Assembly (NCBI GenBank): GCA_045614925.1
Contig: JAZLDV010000099.1
Location: forward strand, 1-50,937
Origin: JAZLDV01 sp045614925
GTDB taxonomy: Bacteria > Bacillota_I > Bacilli_A > Erysipelotrichales > Coprobacillaceae
Length of the DNA: 50,937 bases
Reading direction: 5' to 3'
Shown here: positions 16,902 to 24,674 of the stretch, piece by piece
Position numbering within the stretch: the stretch's first letter is position 1
Layout: each line of letters starts with the position of its first letter
Program-made: the position numbers and the translations under genes
The notes under the pieces: generated by a model
Database searches by the model: none
Seen by the model: only the letters and a program-made list of their open reading frames with translations
Told to the model about the DNA's origin: nothing

Positions 16902-18044
16902 TTATTCCTCCTCATTTAACAATTCATTTATATTTCTAATAACTTCTTTCACTTCATCTAATTTATTAAAATGTGAAAAACTAAAACGTATCATTCCTTG
17001 TTTTTCAGTTTTAAATGCAGTATGCACTAATGGTGCACAATGCGTATTCGAACGTGTACATATCCCATAATCATTATACAAAATATCACTAACATAAGAA
17101 GAATCATAATCTTCTACATTTATAGAAACAATTGCACATCTTTCTTTCGTAGTAAAATCACCATACACCTTAATCCCTTTTATATCTTTAATATGCTGAT
17201 AAAAATACCACATCAATTCTCTTTCTTCATTTCTTATATTTTGAACACCATAATTTTCTATATATCTAAGTGCTCCATTCAACCCTGCAATTCCATGAAT
17301 ATTTAAAGTTCCTGCTTCTAATGCAGTTGGCATCATATCTGGATGACTTTTACTAAAAGTCAAAACACCACTTCCTCCACTCAATAATGGTCTTATTTTT
17401 AATCCCTCTTTAACATACATCCCACCAGTACCTTGAGGTCCTAACAACCCTTTATGTCCAGTAAAACATAAAACATCAATATTCATATCCTTAACATCAA
17501 TATCTAAAACCCCTGCACTTTGAGAAGCATCAACAATAAATAATAATCCATACTGCTTAGCAATTGCGCCTACTTTTTTTATATCTATTATATTTCCAGT
17601 CACATTCGATGCATGAGTACAAATTATTGCTTTTGTATTCTCTTTTACATATTGATGAATATCATCAATATGAATACATCCTAATTCATCACAATCTAAA
17701 AAACTAAGTTCTACACCTTGTTTTTCTATTTCATATAAAGGTCTTAAAACTGAATTATGTTCTAAAGATGTCGTAATAATATGATCACCACTTTCAAACA
17801 ATCCCTTTATAGCAATATTCAAACTATGTGTAGCATTCGATGTAAAAACAATTTCACTAGGATGCGTCCCGTTAAAAAGACTTGTTAATCTTTTTCGAGT
17901 ATCATAAATAATCCTAGATGCATCTAAAGAAGAATCATGTCCCCCTCTTCCTGCATTTCCCATTGTATTTAATGCCTCAATCATTGCTGTTTTTACTTCT
18001 TCAGGTTTCTTTAAAGTCGTGGCAGCATTATCAAAATAAATCAT
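16902..18044 (-). CDS. Class V aminotransferase, EF2568-type cysteine desulfurase/selenocysteine lyase
   Basis: PLP enzyme of 380 residues related to SufS/CsdB. The N-terminus MIYFDNAATTLKKPEEV is typical, PLP contacts include VDASQSAG (171-178), the PLP lysine is K198 in CFTGHKGLLGPQGTGG, and the catalytic loop cysteine is C335 in RSNTHCAPLVH. This subgroup, which I recognise as the EF2568 type, occurs with selD and selenium-dependent molybdenum hydroxylases, where it would release selenium or sulfur from an amino acid. It starts directly after the DUF3343 gene, using a GGAGAATTGTT ribosome site that overlaps that gene's stop codon. A general Fe-S cluster role is less likely from its context. 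Confidence 0.9.
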   Translation of the reverse strand: MIYFDNAATTLKKPEEVKTAMIEALNTMGNAGRGGHDSSLDASRIIYDTRKRLTSLFNGTHPSEIVFTSNATHSLNIAIKGLFESGDHIITTSLEHNSVLRPLYEIEKQGVELSFLDCDELGCIHIDDIHQYVKENTKAIICTHASNVTGNIIDIKKVGAIAKQYGLLFIVDASQSAGVLDIDVKDMNIDVLCFTGHKGLLGPQGTGGMYVKEGLKIRPLLSGGSGVLTFSKSHPDMMPTALEAGTLNIHGIAGLNGALRYIENYGVQNIRNEERELMWYFYQHIKDIKGIKVYGDFTTKERCAIVSINVEDYDSSYVSDILYNDYGICTRSNTHCAPLVHTAFKTEKQGMIRFSFSHFNKLDEVKEVIRNINELLNEEE

Positions 18045-18054
18045 AACAATTCTC

Positions 18055-18300
18055 CTATATCATACATTTATGAATACCCTGATAAACGATATTCATTTCA
18101 CTCATCTTTTCTAAAATATAACTCTCTTCGCTTTTATCAGAGCACCACGCTAAACCACACCCTGCAAAAATAGAAGGAGGCACTGGAATCAATCTTCCTT
18201 TAATATGATGTGTTTTACATAATTCTTCCATTTCCATTGCTTGAAGTGTAGTAGAAAAAGTAATAACAAGTTTTTCTTCCTTCTCTAATCTACTCAACAT
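18055..18300 (-). CDS. DUF3343 putative Se/S carrier protein
   Basis: Small protein of 81 residues with the start set at 18300 (MLSRLEKEEKLVITFSTT), where a GGTGAGG ribosome site is properly spaced; the open frame extends to 18327 inside selD. The DUF3343 features are the early strand LVITFSTTLQAMEMEELC and the motif PPSIFAGCGLAWC with C48 and C53. DUF3343 proteins are proposed carriers of selenium or sulfur. The start codon overlaps the end of selD by 11 bases, so translation is probably coupled. It sits between selD and the lyase, which supports selenium handling. Confidence 0.85.
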   Translation of the reverse strand: MLSRLEKEEKLVITFSTTLQAMEMEELCKTHHIKGRLIPVPPSIFAGCGLAWCSDKSEESYILEKMSEMNIVYQGIHKCMI

Positions 18301-19315
18301 AAATTTCAACCTCACCTTTTTCAACAACTTTCCCTACAATACGTGCAGGAAGAGATGCGTCTATTAATTCTTTTAATAACTGATTTGCATCATCTTTAGA
18401 CACTGCAATCAATAATCCACCTGATGTCTGAGGATCAAATAAAACTTCTTCTATTGCAAAATCAACATTATTAAACTTCACATATTTTTCCACATGATTT
18501 CTATTTCTTTGTGCTGCTGCAGTCAAATAAAACTCATTTGCATAATCAATAACTTCATCAAAAATAGGAAGATTTTTACTATCAATAACACAAGATGCTT
18601 TTTGATCCATCATCTCATGCAAATGACCTAAAAAACCAAATCCAGTAACATCTGTACAAGCATGTACATTATAACGTCTTGAAATTTCAGAAGCTTTTTT
18701 ATTTAATGTCATCATAGATTCAACAGCTTCATCCATTGCTTTTTTTGAAGCTTCTTTTATTCTATTTGCACTACATATAATACCTACACCTAGCTTTTTA
18801 GTTAAAATAAGCACATCGCCTATCTCCACATTATTATTAGCATAAATCTTATCAGGATGAACAACACCCATCACTGATAATCCATATTTCACATCACTAT
18901 CAGCAATAGAATGACCTCCAGCTAATGTTCCTCCTGCCTCAATAACTTTTTCACTCCCACCTTGCATTATTTTACCTAAAATATTCAAATCCATATCTTC
19001 TGGAAAACATACAATGTTTAAAGCAGTTTTTACGTCTCCTCCCATTGCAAAAATATCACTTAATGCATTGGCTGCAGCAATTTTTCCAAATGTATAAGGA
19101 TCATCAACCATTGGTGGAAAGAAATCTAAAGTCTGTACAATCGCAACATCATCACTAATACGATAAACAGCTGCATCGTCTTTACTATCATATCCAATCA
19201 ATAAATTTTCATCCATTTCACCTTTAGGAAGATTTTCTAACACACGACTTAGTACTCCTGCACCAAGTTTTGCTGTACATCCTCCACCTTTACAAAATAC
19301 AATTTTCTTACTCAT
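18290..19315 (-). CDS. selD: Selenophosphate synthetase SelD (Cys form)
   Basis: Makes selenophosphate from selenide and ATP. The 341-residue chain carries the catalytic Cys/Lys pair as C13 and K16 in KGGGCTAKLG; many clostridial enzymes have selenocysteine here, but this gene encodes an ordinary TGT/TGC-type cysteine. ATP-binding elements include GYDSKDDAAVYRI, TLDFFPPMVDDPYTFGKIAAANALSD in segments near 62-87, GGHSIADSDVKYGL near 143-156, and the C-terminal FDPQTSGGLL. No selA, selB, SECIS or tRNA-Sec is in the window, and its neighbours are yedF, yqeB and yqeC. This fits orphan SelD serving a molybdenum hydroxylase. GGAGAATATT ribosome site. Confidence 0.97.
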   Translation of the reverse strand: MSKKIVFCKGGGCTAKLGAGVLSRVLENLPKGEMDENLLIGYDSKDDAAVYRISDDVAIVQTLDFFPPMVDDPYTFGKIAAANALSDIFAMGGDVKTALNIVCFPEDMDLNILGKIMQGGSEKVIEAGGTLAGGHSIADSDVKYGLSVMGVVHPDKIYANNNVEIGDVLILTKKLGVGIICSANRIKEASKKAMDEAVESMMTLNKKASEISRRYNVHACTDVTGFGFLGHLHEMMDQKASCVIDSKNLPIFDEVIDYANEFYLTAAAQRNRNHVEKYVKFNNVDFAIEEVLFDPQTSGGLLIAVSKDDANQLLKELIDASLPARIVGKVVEKGEVEIYVE

Positions 19316-19326
19316 AATATTCTCCT

Positions 19327-20304
19327 TTAATATTGTTTAGATTTCATTATAAAATAAATAAGAAATGGTGCCCCTAATAGTGAAGTAAAAATACTTATAG
19401 GAAGTTCACTTGACCCAACACTTCTTGCAAGAATATCTGCAAAAAGCATTAACCCACTTCCAAAACATCCACTCATATATAATAATGAAATTCTTTGATT
19501 TTTCTCTATTATTCTTGCAAGATGAGGAGCCAAAAGACTCACAAAACTAATAATTCCTGTAATACTTATAATTTTTGAAACAATTAAAGCTGATAAAATC
19601 AAAATAATCATTCTCATCTTTTTCACATCAACACCTAAAAGTGCTGATTCATGTTCATGCATCGATAACAATAATACCTGATGATATAATAAAAATAGAC
19701 ATATAAGTGAAATTCCTACAACTATCACTAACATAGGAATCTTATCGATTGTTATTGCGTTTAATCCACCCATTATCCAATATTCAATAGAAGCCAATTC
19801 TTTTTCTGGATCAGCCATAAGTTTTAACATCATTAATATTGTCTGTGAAATCGAGTGAATAGCTACACCTGACAATATTAAAGACGATGTATTTTTAAAT
19901 GCTGATAAAGAAGACAATGTTAATGTTAAAAACACAGCAAGCAGACTCCCTATAAAAGCACACATTGTAATAGATATTGATGAATTAGACAAAAACAAAA
20001 TTGCAAACGCTGCACCAGCACTTGCTGAAGAGCCCACTCCAATCATATCAGGAGAGGCTAAAGGATTAGAAAATAAAGTTTGAAATATAAGACCTGTACA
20101 TCCTAAACCAAATCCTGCTATTAATGCACTAAGAGTGCGAGGAACTCTTAAATTCAAAAATACATTTAAAGATAAAGAATCACCTAATAATAATTTTTGT
20201 AATGATAATGGATATTTTCCTATTATTAATGATAAGAAAAATAATGTTATTAAAACAATAAATACTATTTTATATCTGTGGCGTAATATTATAGAACGTT
20301 TCAT
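19327..20304 (-). CDS. FecCD-type ABC importer permease
   Basis: Inner-membrane subunit of a type II ABC importer, 325 residues with about ten hydrophobic helices. The family features are LRVPRTLSALIAGFGLGCTGLIFQ (in the range 52-75), the segment NPLASPDMIGVGSSASAGAA near 79-98 and the cytoplasmic coupling region around LLAPHLARII near 260-269. The start overlaps the end of the binding-protein gene by 35 bases; no good ribosome site is seen, so coupled translation is likely. It works with the lipoprotein at 20270 and the ATPase at 13261. FecCD folds carry iron complexes, B12 or molybdate; its place beside modE, selD and mocA suggests molybdate or tungstate. Confidence 0.88.
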   Translation of the reverse strand: MKRSIILRHRYKIVFIVLITLFFLSLIIGKYPLSLQKLLLGDSLSLNVFLNLRVPRTLSALIAGFGLGCTGLIFQTLFSNPLASPDMIGVGSSASAGAAFAILFLSNSSISITMCAFIGSLLAVFLTLTLSSLSAFKNTSSLILSGVAIHSISQTILMMLKLMADPEKELASIEYWIMGGLNAITIDKIPMLVIVVGISLICLFLLYHQVLLLSMHEHESALLGVDVKKMRMIILILSALIVSKIISITGIISFVSLLAPHLARIIEKNQRISLLYMSGCFGSGLMLFADILARSVGSSELPISIFTSLLGAPFLIYFIMKSKQY

Positions 20305-21274
20305 AATAATCTACATACACTTTCTTATACATTTCTTCATTATAGTTATCACTATGTAATATAGAAGATAACCATAACTGTCCTAAGAATCCTGCTGGAA
20401 CAGGAGAATCTATACATTCAATATCATCTGGTATTTTATATACATTTTTATTTTTTACTGCCTTAACATCTTTTAAGTATTTATCATTAATTACATCTTC
20501 TACGTCATAGATTGCATCAGATGCTAAAATAATATAATCAGGATTATATGTAAGAATATGTTCATAAGACACTTCTGACCAATACGTATCTTGCAGATTA
20601 TCAGCAACATTAATGCCTCCTGCATTTTCAATTAAACAGTGCTGATACATAAGAGGTGAACATGTCATAAGTAATGAACTATTTCCTCCAAGATAAACCT
20701 TCACTTTATCACTATTTTTAATACTTTCTTTCATTATATCAACTTTTTCATCAATATAATCTAACATCTGTTTTCCTCTATCTTCATTATTTGTAATTTT
20801 AGAAACAAGTTCTATCATCTCATCTAACTGTTTTTCACTTTCAGGCATAACATAAACAACGGGTATACCTAATTGCTCAATAGATTCAGCCATTGATTTT
20901 AATTTAAATGGAAGAATAATCAGATCAGGATTTAAAGACATTGCTTTTTCTAAATCAAATGTTTTTACTGTCCCTAAACCATCTAATTTTAATAACTCAG
21001 GTGCACTTAGATGATATATCTCTCTTTTATCTGCCTGATTTTCAACACCTACTATATTTTGACTTTCCCCTAAAGCAATAAGCAGACTTGTAGAAATATA
21101 ATATCCACTAATAATTCTTTCAGGTTCCTTCTCTATCGTTACACTTCTTCCAACCTGATCTACAATTGTCATAGGATACAATCCATCATTATGATTTATA
21201 GTATCATTTTTATCACATCCACTTATCGATAAACACAATACAAAACATATCATTATAATTAATATTTTTTTCAT
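20270..21274 (-). CDS. Substrate-binding lipoprotein of FecB/BtuF type (probable oxyanion binder)
   Basis: Extracytoplasmic binding protein of 334 residues anchored by a lipid: signal peptide MKKILIIMICFVLCLSISGC with lipobox LSISGC (C20). Two lobes of the periplasmic-binding-protein-like type II (helical backbone) fold follow, with VTIEKEPERIISGYYISTS and NPDLIILPFKLKSM in lobe one and NPDYIILASDAIYDV in lobe two. Members bind siderophores, heme, cobalamin or, in the MolA group, molybdate/tungstate. It is the first gene of the selenium/molybdenum operon, with a ribosome site GGAGAGTTTT immediately next to a ModE-like palindrome at 21288-21311. The ligand is inferred from context, not from residues. 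Confidence 0.85.
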   Translation of the reverse strand: MKKILIIMICFVLCLSISGCDKNDTINHNDGLYPMTIVDQVGRSVTIEKEPERIISGYYISTSLLIALGESQNIVGVENQADKREIYHLSAPELLKLDGLGTVKTFDLEKAMSLNPDLIILPFKLKSMAESIEQLGIPVVYVMPESEKQLDEMIELVSKITNNEDRGKQMLDYIDEKVDIMKESIKNSDKVKVYLGGNSSLLMTCSPLMYQHCLIENAGGINVADNLQDTYWSEVSYEHILTYNPDYIILASDAIYDVEDVINDKYLKDVKAVKNKNVYKIPDDIECIDSPVPAGFLGQLWLSSILHSDNYNEEMYKKVYVDYYETFYNITPQI

Positions 21275-21287
21275 AAAACTCTCCTAT

Positions 21288-21311
21288 CGATATGTTTTAA
21301 AAAACATATCG
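21288..21311. promoter_or_regulatory. ModE-like operator of the importer/selenium operon
   Basis: CGATATGTTTT (21288-21298), AA, then AAAACATATCG (21301-21311): an 11-bp perfect inverted repeat. It starts about 8 bases after the predicted -10 box on the minus strand, so a bound repressor would cover positions just after the start site. It matches the operator at 21529-21552 in 21 of 24 positions. The arms resemble the E. coli ModE box as I recall it (CGTTATAT...ACATAACG). Confidence 0.7.
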
Positions 21312-21319
21312 TTTCTATT

Positions 21320-21348
21320 ATTATACAAAAACAAACAAAATATATAAA
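21320..21348 (-). promoter_or_regulatory. Promoter of the importer/selenium operon
   Basis: TATAAT on the minus strand (21320-21325) with a 17-base spacer to a weak -35 TTTATA (21343-21348). The predicted start site lies next to the operator 21288-21311. Confidence 0.55.
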
Positions 21349-21492
21349 GAAAAAATATAATCCCATACCATTCCTCTAAATTCACTAATATTCTTTTACA
21401 TTTATAAAAATAAAAACTTCTTACAGGTATCAGCTAAAATAAATATTTTATACATATAAATTTCATATTTTATTGGAATATGAATTATTGAA

Positions 21493-21521
21493 TTGAACCC
21501 TGTCACTATTTTGAATATAAT
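21493..21521 (+). promoter_or_regulatory. Promoter of the double-cubane reductase pair
   Basis: TTGAAC (21493-21498), 17 bases, TATAAT (21516-21521): a near-consensus sigma-A promoter. The operator 21529-21552 follows after 7 bases. Confidence 0.8.
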
Positions 21522-21528
21522 TATATTA

Positions 21529-21552
21529 CGTTATATTTTAAAAAACATAACG
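21529..21552. promoter_or_regulatory. ModE-like operator of the double-cubane reductase pair
   Basis: CGTTATATTTT, AA, AAAACATAACG: an inverted repeat with one mismatch. The outer arms CGTTATAT and ACATAACG match the E. coli modA operator arms as I recall them. Its place just after the -10 box mirrors the operator on the other side of this divergent region, which argues for repression by the same protein. Confidence 0.72.
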
Positions 21553-21566
21553 CAGGAGGAATTTAT

Positions 21567-22709
21567 ATGATTAATTTACCAGAAAAATTTGAAAGCTATA
21601 GTGAAGCAAGAAGAAATGGATTCTTAAAAATGAAAGAATTAAAAGACAAAGGTCAAAAGCTAGTTGGAACTTTTTGTACCTTTGTACCAACAGAACTTGT
21701 AGAAGCTGCTGGAGGGACAGTCGTAAGTTTATGTGCAAGTAGTGATGAACCAATACCTGCAGCTGAAGCAAATTTACCTAGAAACTTATGTCCTTTAATC
21801 AAGGCAAGTTATGGTTTTGGTTTAACAGATACATGTCCTTATTTTTATTTCTCAGATTTTATCGTAGGTGAAACGACATGTGATGGGAAAAAGAAAATGT
21901 TTGAATTGATGAATGAAATAAAAGAAACTTATGTTATGCAATTACCTTCACGTAATGATGAAAATGCTATTGAAGCATGGGAAAAAGAAATTGTACGTTT
22001 TTTAAAAAAACTAGAAGATTTTTATAATGTTAAAATTACTGAAGAAGACATTAAAAAAGCAATTGAAAACAAAAACAGAGAACGTGATGTTATCTTGAAA
22101 TTTTTAGAACTAGGAAAATTAAATCCTGCTCCAATTTCAGGTTATGAAATTGGTACACGATTAGATTCGTTAGGATTCAATCCTGATATTAATGAACGTT
22201 GTCGTATTATTGAAGAAAGAACTGCTGAAGTATTAAAAGACTGGGAAGCTAACTACAAAGGAAAAAAATCTAATCGACCTAGAATTTTAATTACAGGATG
22301 TCCTAACAGTGGTATTAGAGAAAAAACAATTCGTAGAATTGAAGAAATGGGTGCAGATGTTGTTGCATTTGATTCTTGTAATGGAGTACGTGAAAAAATA
22401 GATAAAGTTGATACGACAATTGCTCCTACTAGAGCTTTAGCAATTAAATATTTAAATGTTAACTGTTCTATTATGAGTCCAAATAATAATAGAATGTCTT
22501 ATATTGAACAAATGATTGATGAATATCAAATCGATGGTGTAGTTGAATTAGTATTACAGGCATGTCATACATATGCAATTGAATCACATTTTGTAAAAAG
22601 AACTGTCAATAAAAAAGGCATCCCATATTTAAATATTGAGACTGATTATTCTTCTTCAGATGCAGGTCAGATCAATACACGTTTAGAAGCATTTTTGGAG
22701 ACTCTATAG
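21567..22709 (+). CDS. Double-cubane-cluster anaerobic reductase, HgdB/2-hydroxyacyl-CoA dehydratase family
   Basis: Protein of 380 residues of the 2-hydroxyacyl-CoA dehydratase (HgdB/D) family. Two Rossmann-like lobes carry many cysteines: C37 (GTFCTFVP), C56, C75 (NLCPLIKASYGF), C90, C105 (GETTCDGKKKMFEL), C245 (ITGCPNSG), C271 (DSCNGVR), C300 and C333 (QACHTY). The segments FCTFVPTELVEAAGG and GETTCDGKKK and the single-gene arrangement with an activator fit the double-cubane-cluster (DCCP) reductases rather than true two-subunit acyl-CoA dehydratases. Those enzymes use ATP-activated electrons to reduce hard substrates; the natural substrate is unknown. An AGGAGGAATTTAT ribosome site and a ModE-like operator precede it. 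One base separates it from its activase. Confidence 0.82.
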   Translation: MINLPEKFESYSEARRNGFLKMKELKDKGQKLVGTFCTFVPTELVEAAGGTVVSLCASSDEPIPAAEANLPRNLCPLIKASYGFGLTDTCPYFYFSDFIVGETTCDGKKKMFELMNEIKETYVMQLPSRNDENAIEAWEKEIVRFLKKLEDFYNVKITEEDIKKAIENKNRERDVILKFLELGKLNPAPISGYEIGTRLDSLGFNPDINERCRIIEERTAEVLKDWEANYKGKKSNRPRILITGCPNSGIREKTIRRIEEMGADVVAFDSCNGVREKIDKVDTTIAPTRALAIKYLNVNCSIMSPNNNRMSYIEQMIDEYQIDGVVELVLQACHTYAIESHFVKRTVNKKGIPYLNIETDYSSSDAGQINTRLEAFLETL

Positions 22710-22710
22710 T

Positions 22711-23484
22711 ATGAATCAATATTATGTAGGTATAGATATAGGATCTACTGCTGCTAAAATTGTTATTTTGGATGATAAACAAATTATAGAAAAGCTACAA
22801 ATCCCAACTGGATGGAATGGAAAAGAAACTGCTCAAAACATATATAATATTTTATGTGACAAAGGTGTAGCTGAAAATATGACTTGCGTTGCTACTGGAT
22901 ATGGACGTGTTTGTGTAGATTATGCAGATAAAGTGATTACAGAAATCACATGTCATGGCAAAGGTGCATATGCTTTATATAAGCAAGATTGTACTATTAT
23001 AGATATAGGTGGCCAAGATACAAAGATTATCTGTATTGAGGATGGAAGAGTTAAAGATTTTTTAATGAATGATAAATGTGCAGCAGGGACTGGTAAATTT
23101 ATAGAAATTATGGCTGCTAGACTTGGATTAGGTTTAGACGAACTTTATGAATTAGCTGCACAAGGTAATCCAGTTAAAATCAGTTCTATGTGTACTGTAT
23201 TTGCCGAATCAGAAATTATTGGTCATATAGGTTCTGGTCAATTAAGAGAAGATATTGCTGCTGGTATTATTGATTCTGTTGCTTTTCGTGTTGCCAATCT
23301 TCTAACAAGATTTGGAAATAATGGACAAATTGTATTAACCGGGGGTTTATGTGATAGTTCATATTTTCTTAAAGTCTTATCGAATAAGGCAGAAACAAAT
23401 ATTTTAACTCACAGTGATGCCAGATATGCTGGTGCACTTGGTGCAGCTTTATTAGCCGCAAAAAGAACATATATAGATAAATAA
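22711..23484 (+). CDS. ATP-dependent activase/reductase of the HgdC/BcrAD family
   Basis: ASKHA-fold ATPase of 257 residues that injects a low-potential electron into its dehydratase or double-cubane partner on ATP hydrolysis. It shows the phosphate loop YVGIDIGSTAAKIVIL (5-20), a second one TIIDIGGQDTKII (95-107), and the two cysteines of the intersubunit [4Fe-4S] cluster, C123 in DKCAAGTGKF and C161 in SSMCTVFAESEII. The adenosine motif VLTGGLCDS is near 215. Homodimer with the cluster at the interface is the known family state. It starts 1 base after the upstream gene and ends at a bidirectional terminator shared with ftsW. Confidence 0.93.
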   Translation: MNQYYVGIDIGSTAAKIVILDDKQIIEKLQIPTGWNGKETAQNIYNILCDKGVAENMTCVATGYGRVCVDYADKVITEITCHGKGAYALYKQDCTIIDIGGQDTKIICIEDGRVKDFLMNDKCAAGTGKFIEIMAARLGLGLDELYELAAQGNPVKISSMCTVFAESEIIGHIGSGQLREDIAAGIIDSVAFRVANLLTRFGNNGQIVLTGGLCDSSYFLKVLSNKAETNILTHSDARYAGALGAALLAAKRTYIDK

Positions 23485-23501
23485 AATTTGTATTTTACAT
23501 C

Positions 23502-23544
23502 AAATAGCAAGTAACTAACTTAAGACTAGTTGCTTGCTATTTTT
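23502..23544. terminator. Bidirectional terminator between activase and ftsW
   Basis: AAATAGCAAGTAACTA (23502-23517) pairs with TAGTTGCTTGCTATTT (about 23527-23543, one bulge or wobble), followed by T on the plus side. The ftsW stop codon lies at the base of the loop. Confidence 0.75.
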
Positions 23545-24602
23545 GCAATATTCAATATAATTCCCATACTCATCATACTAATAACAAGACTTGTTCCTCC
23601 ATAGCTCATAAAAGGAAGTGTTACACCTGTAACTGGTAATAACCCCACTACAACACCTAAATTAATCATAGTCTGTATTCCTATCATTGAAATAATTCCA
23701 ATACATAAAAGACTAGCAAATAGATCATTCACTTTAGTACTTAATTTAAGAACATTCATAAATAATAAATAATAAAGAAAGATAATAAATACACATCCTA
23801 AAAAACCCATTTCTTCTGCTATAATTGCAAAAATAAAATCAGTCTGTGGTTCAGGAAGATAAAAATGTTTCTGAATACTTTTATCAAAACCTACGCCTAA
23901 TAACCCACCTGGTCCAATAGCATATAATGATTGAATAGCCTGAAATCCTGTCCCTAAAGGATCTTTAAAAGGATCTAAAAAAGATAAAATTCTTTTCATT
24001 CTATAAGGTGCAGATAAAATCATTAAAATAATACCCATAATCCCTATACATCCTATCGATAAAAAATAATGAAATAAAAATGGAGACACTATAATCATAA
24101 CAATAATACTGCATACCATTACTACTCCACTTCCAAAATCAGGCTGAAGCATAATAAGTAAAAAACTTATCGCAATAACTATAAATAAAGGAACAACAAA
24201 TAGAAAATGCTTCATCTTATAATAATGTTTTTCTATAAAATCTGCGCTATATATAATTAAAGATATTTTTAAAAGTTCACTTGGCTGAAAAGCAAAGAAA
24301 CCAAAATTAAACCAGCTTCTGCTTCCTCCTCTTACCATCCCAATTCCAGGAACAAGTACAAGAATCATTAAAAACAAAGAAATAAAAAGTAATATTTTTG
24401 AATATTTTTTATACAGGTGATAATCTATTTTGCTCATTATCACCATTACAAATAATCCCAAAAGAAAAAAAAGAGATTGTCTTTTAATATAATAATATGC
24501 ATCATTAAATTTATATAAAGCCCATATATGTGATGAACTATATACACTGATTAATCCTATTAAAACAAGAATAAGTGTTATTATCATTATTTTTTTTCTC
24601 AT
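23526..24602 (-). CDS. ftsW: FtsW-type SEDS peptidoglycan polymerase
   Basis: Polytopic membrane glycosyltransferase of the SEDS family (358 residues, about ten helices) that polymerises lipid II with a class B PBP. The family motifs are GGSRSWFNFGFFAFQPSE (about 93-110), MLQPDFGSG (about 150-158), and the C-terminal LLPVTGVTLPFMSYGGTS (about 320-337). SEDS proteins FtsW, RodA and SpoVE are hard to separate by eye. Its place between the murD half and the murG half of the dcw cluster, in the classical order, favours FtsW, with SpoVE as the alternative. It stands alone here, cut off from murD by 4.7 kb and from murG by 17.5 kb. Confidence 0.9.
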   Translation of the reverse strand: MRKKIMIITLILVLIGLISVYSSSHIWALYKFNDAYYYIKRQSLFFLLGLFVMVIMSKIDYHLYKKYSKILLFISLFLMILVLVPGIGMVRGGSRSWFNFGFFAFQPSELLKISLIIYSADFIEKHYYKMKHFLFVVPLFIVIAISFLLIMLQPDFGSGVVMVCSIIVMIIVSPFLFHYFLSIGCIGIMGIILMILSAPYRMKRILSFLDPFKDPLGTGFQAIQSLYAIGPGGLLGVGFDKSIQKHFYLPEPQTDFIFAIIAEEMGFLGCVFIIFLYYLLFMNVLKLSTKVNDLFASLLCIGIISMIGIQTMINLGVVVGLLPVTGVTLPFMSYGGTSLVISMMSMGIILNIAKIASN

Positions 24603-24646
24603 ATATTTACCTCAATATAATATATGAAATAACTTATAAAATATTA

Positions 24647-24673
24647 AAAGAAGCGATATATAATCGCTTCTTT
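24647..24673 (-). terminator. Terminator after the ClC gene
   Basis: AAAGAAGCGAT and ATCGCTTCTTT pair over 11 bp around a 5-base loop, with T-rich sequence following on the minus strand. Confidence 0.75.
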
Positions 24674-24674
24674 C

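Noticed and set aside
18290..19315. In-frame TGA selenocysteine codon in selD
   Set aside because: The catalytic position is a normal cysteine codon and the frame has no internal TGA.
13261..21274. Iron-siderophore importer reading of the FecB/FecCD/FecE genes
   Set aside because: Possible by family, but neighbours are all molybdenum/selenium genes and the operator resembles ModE, not Fur.
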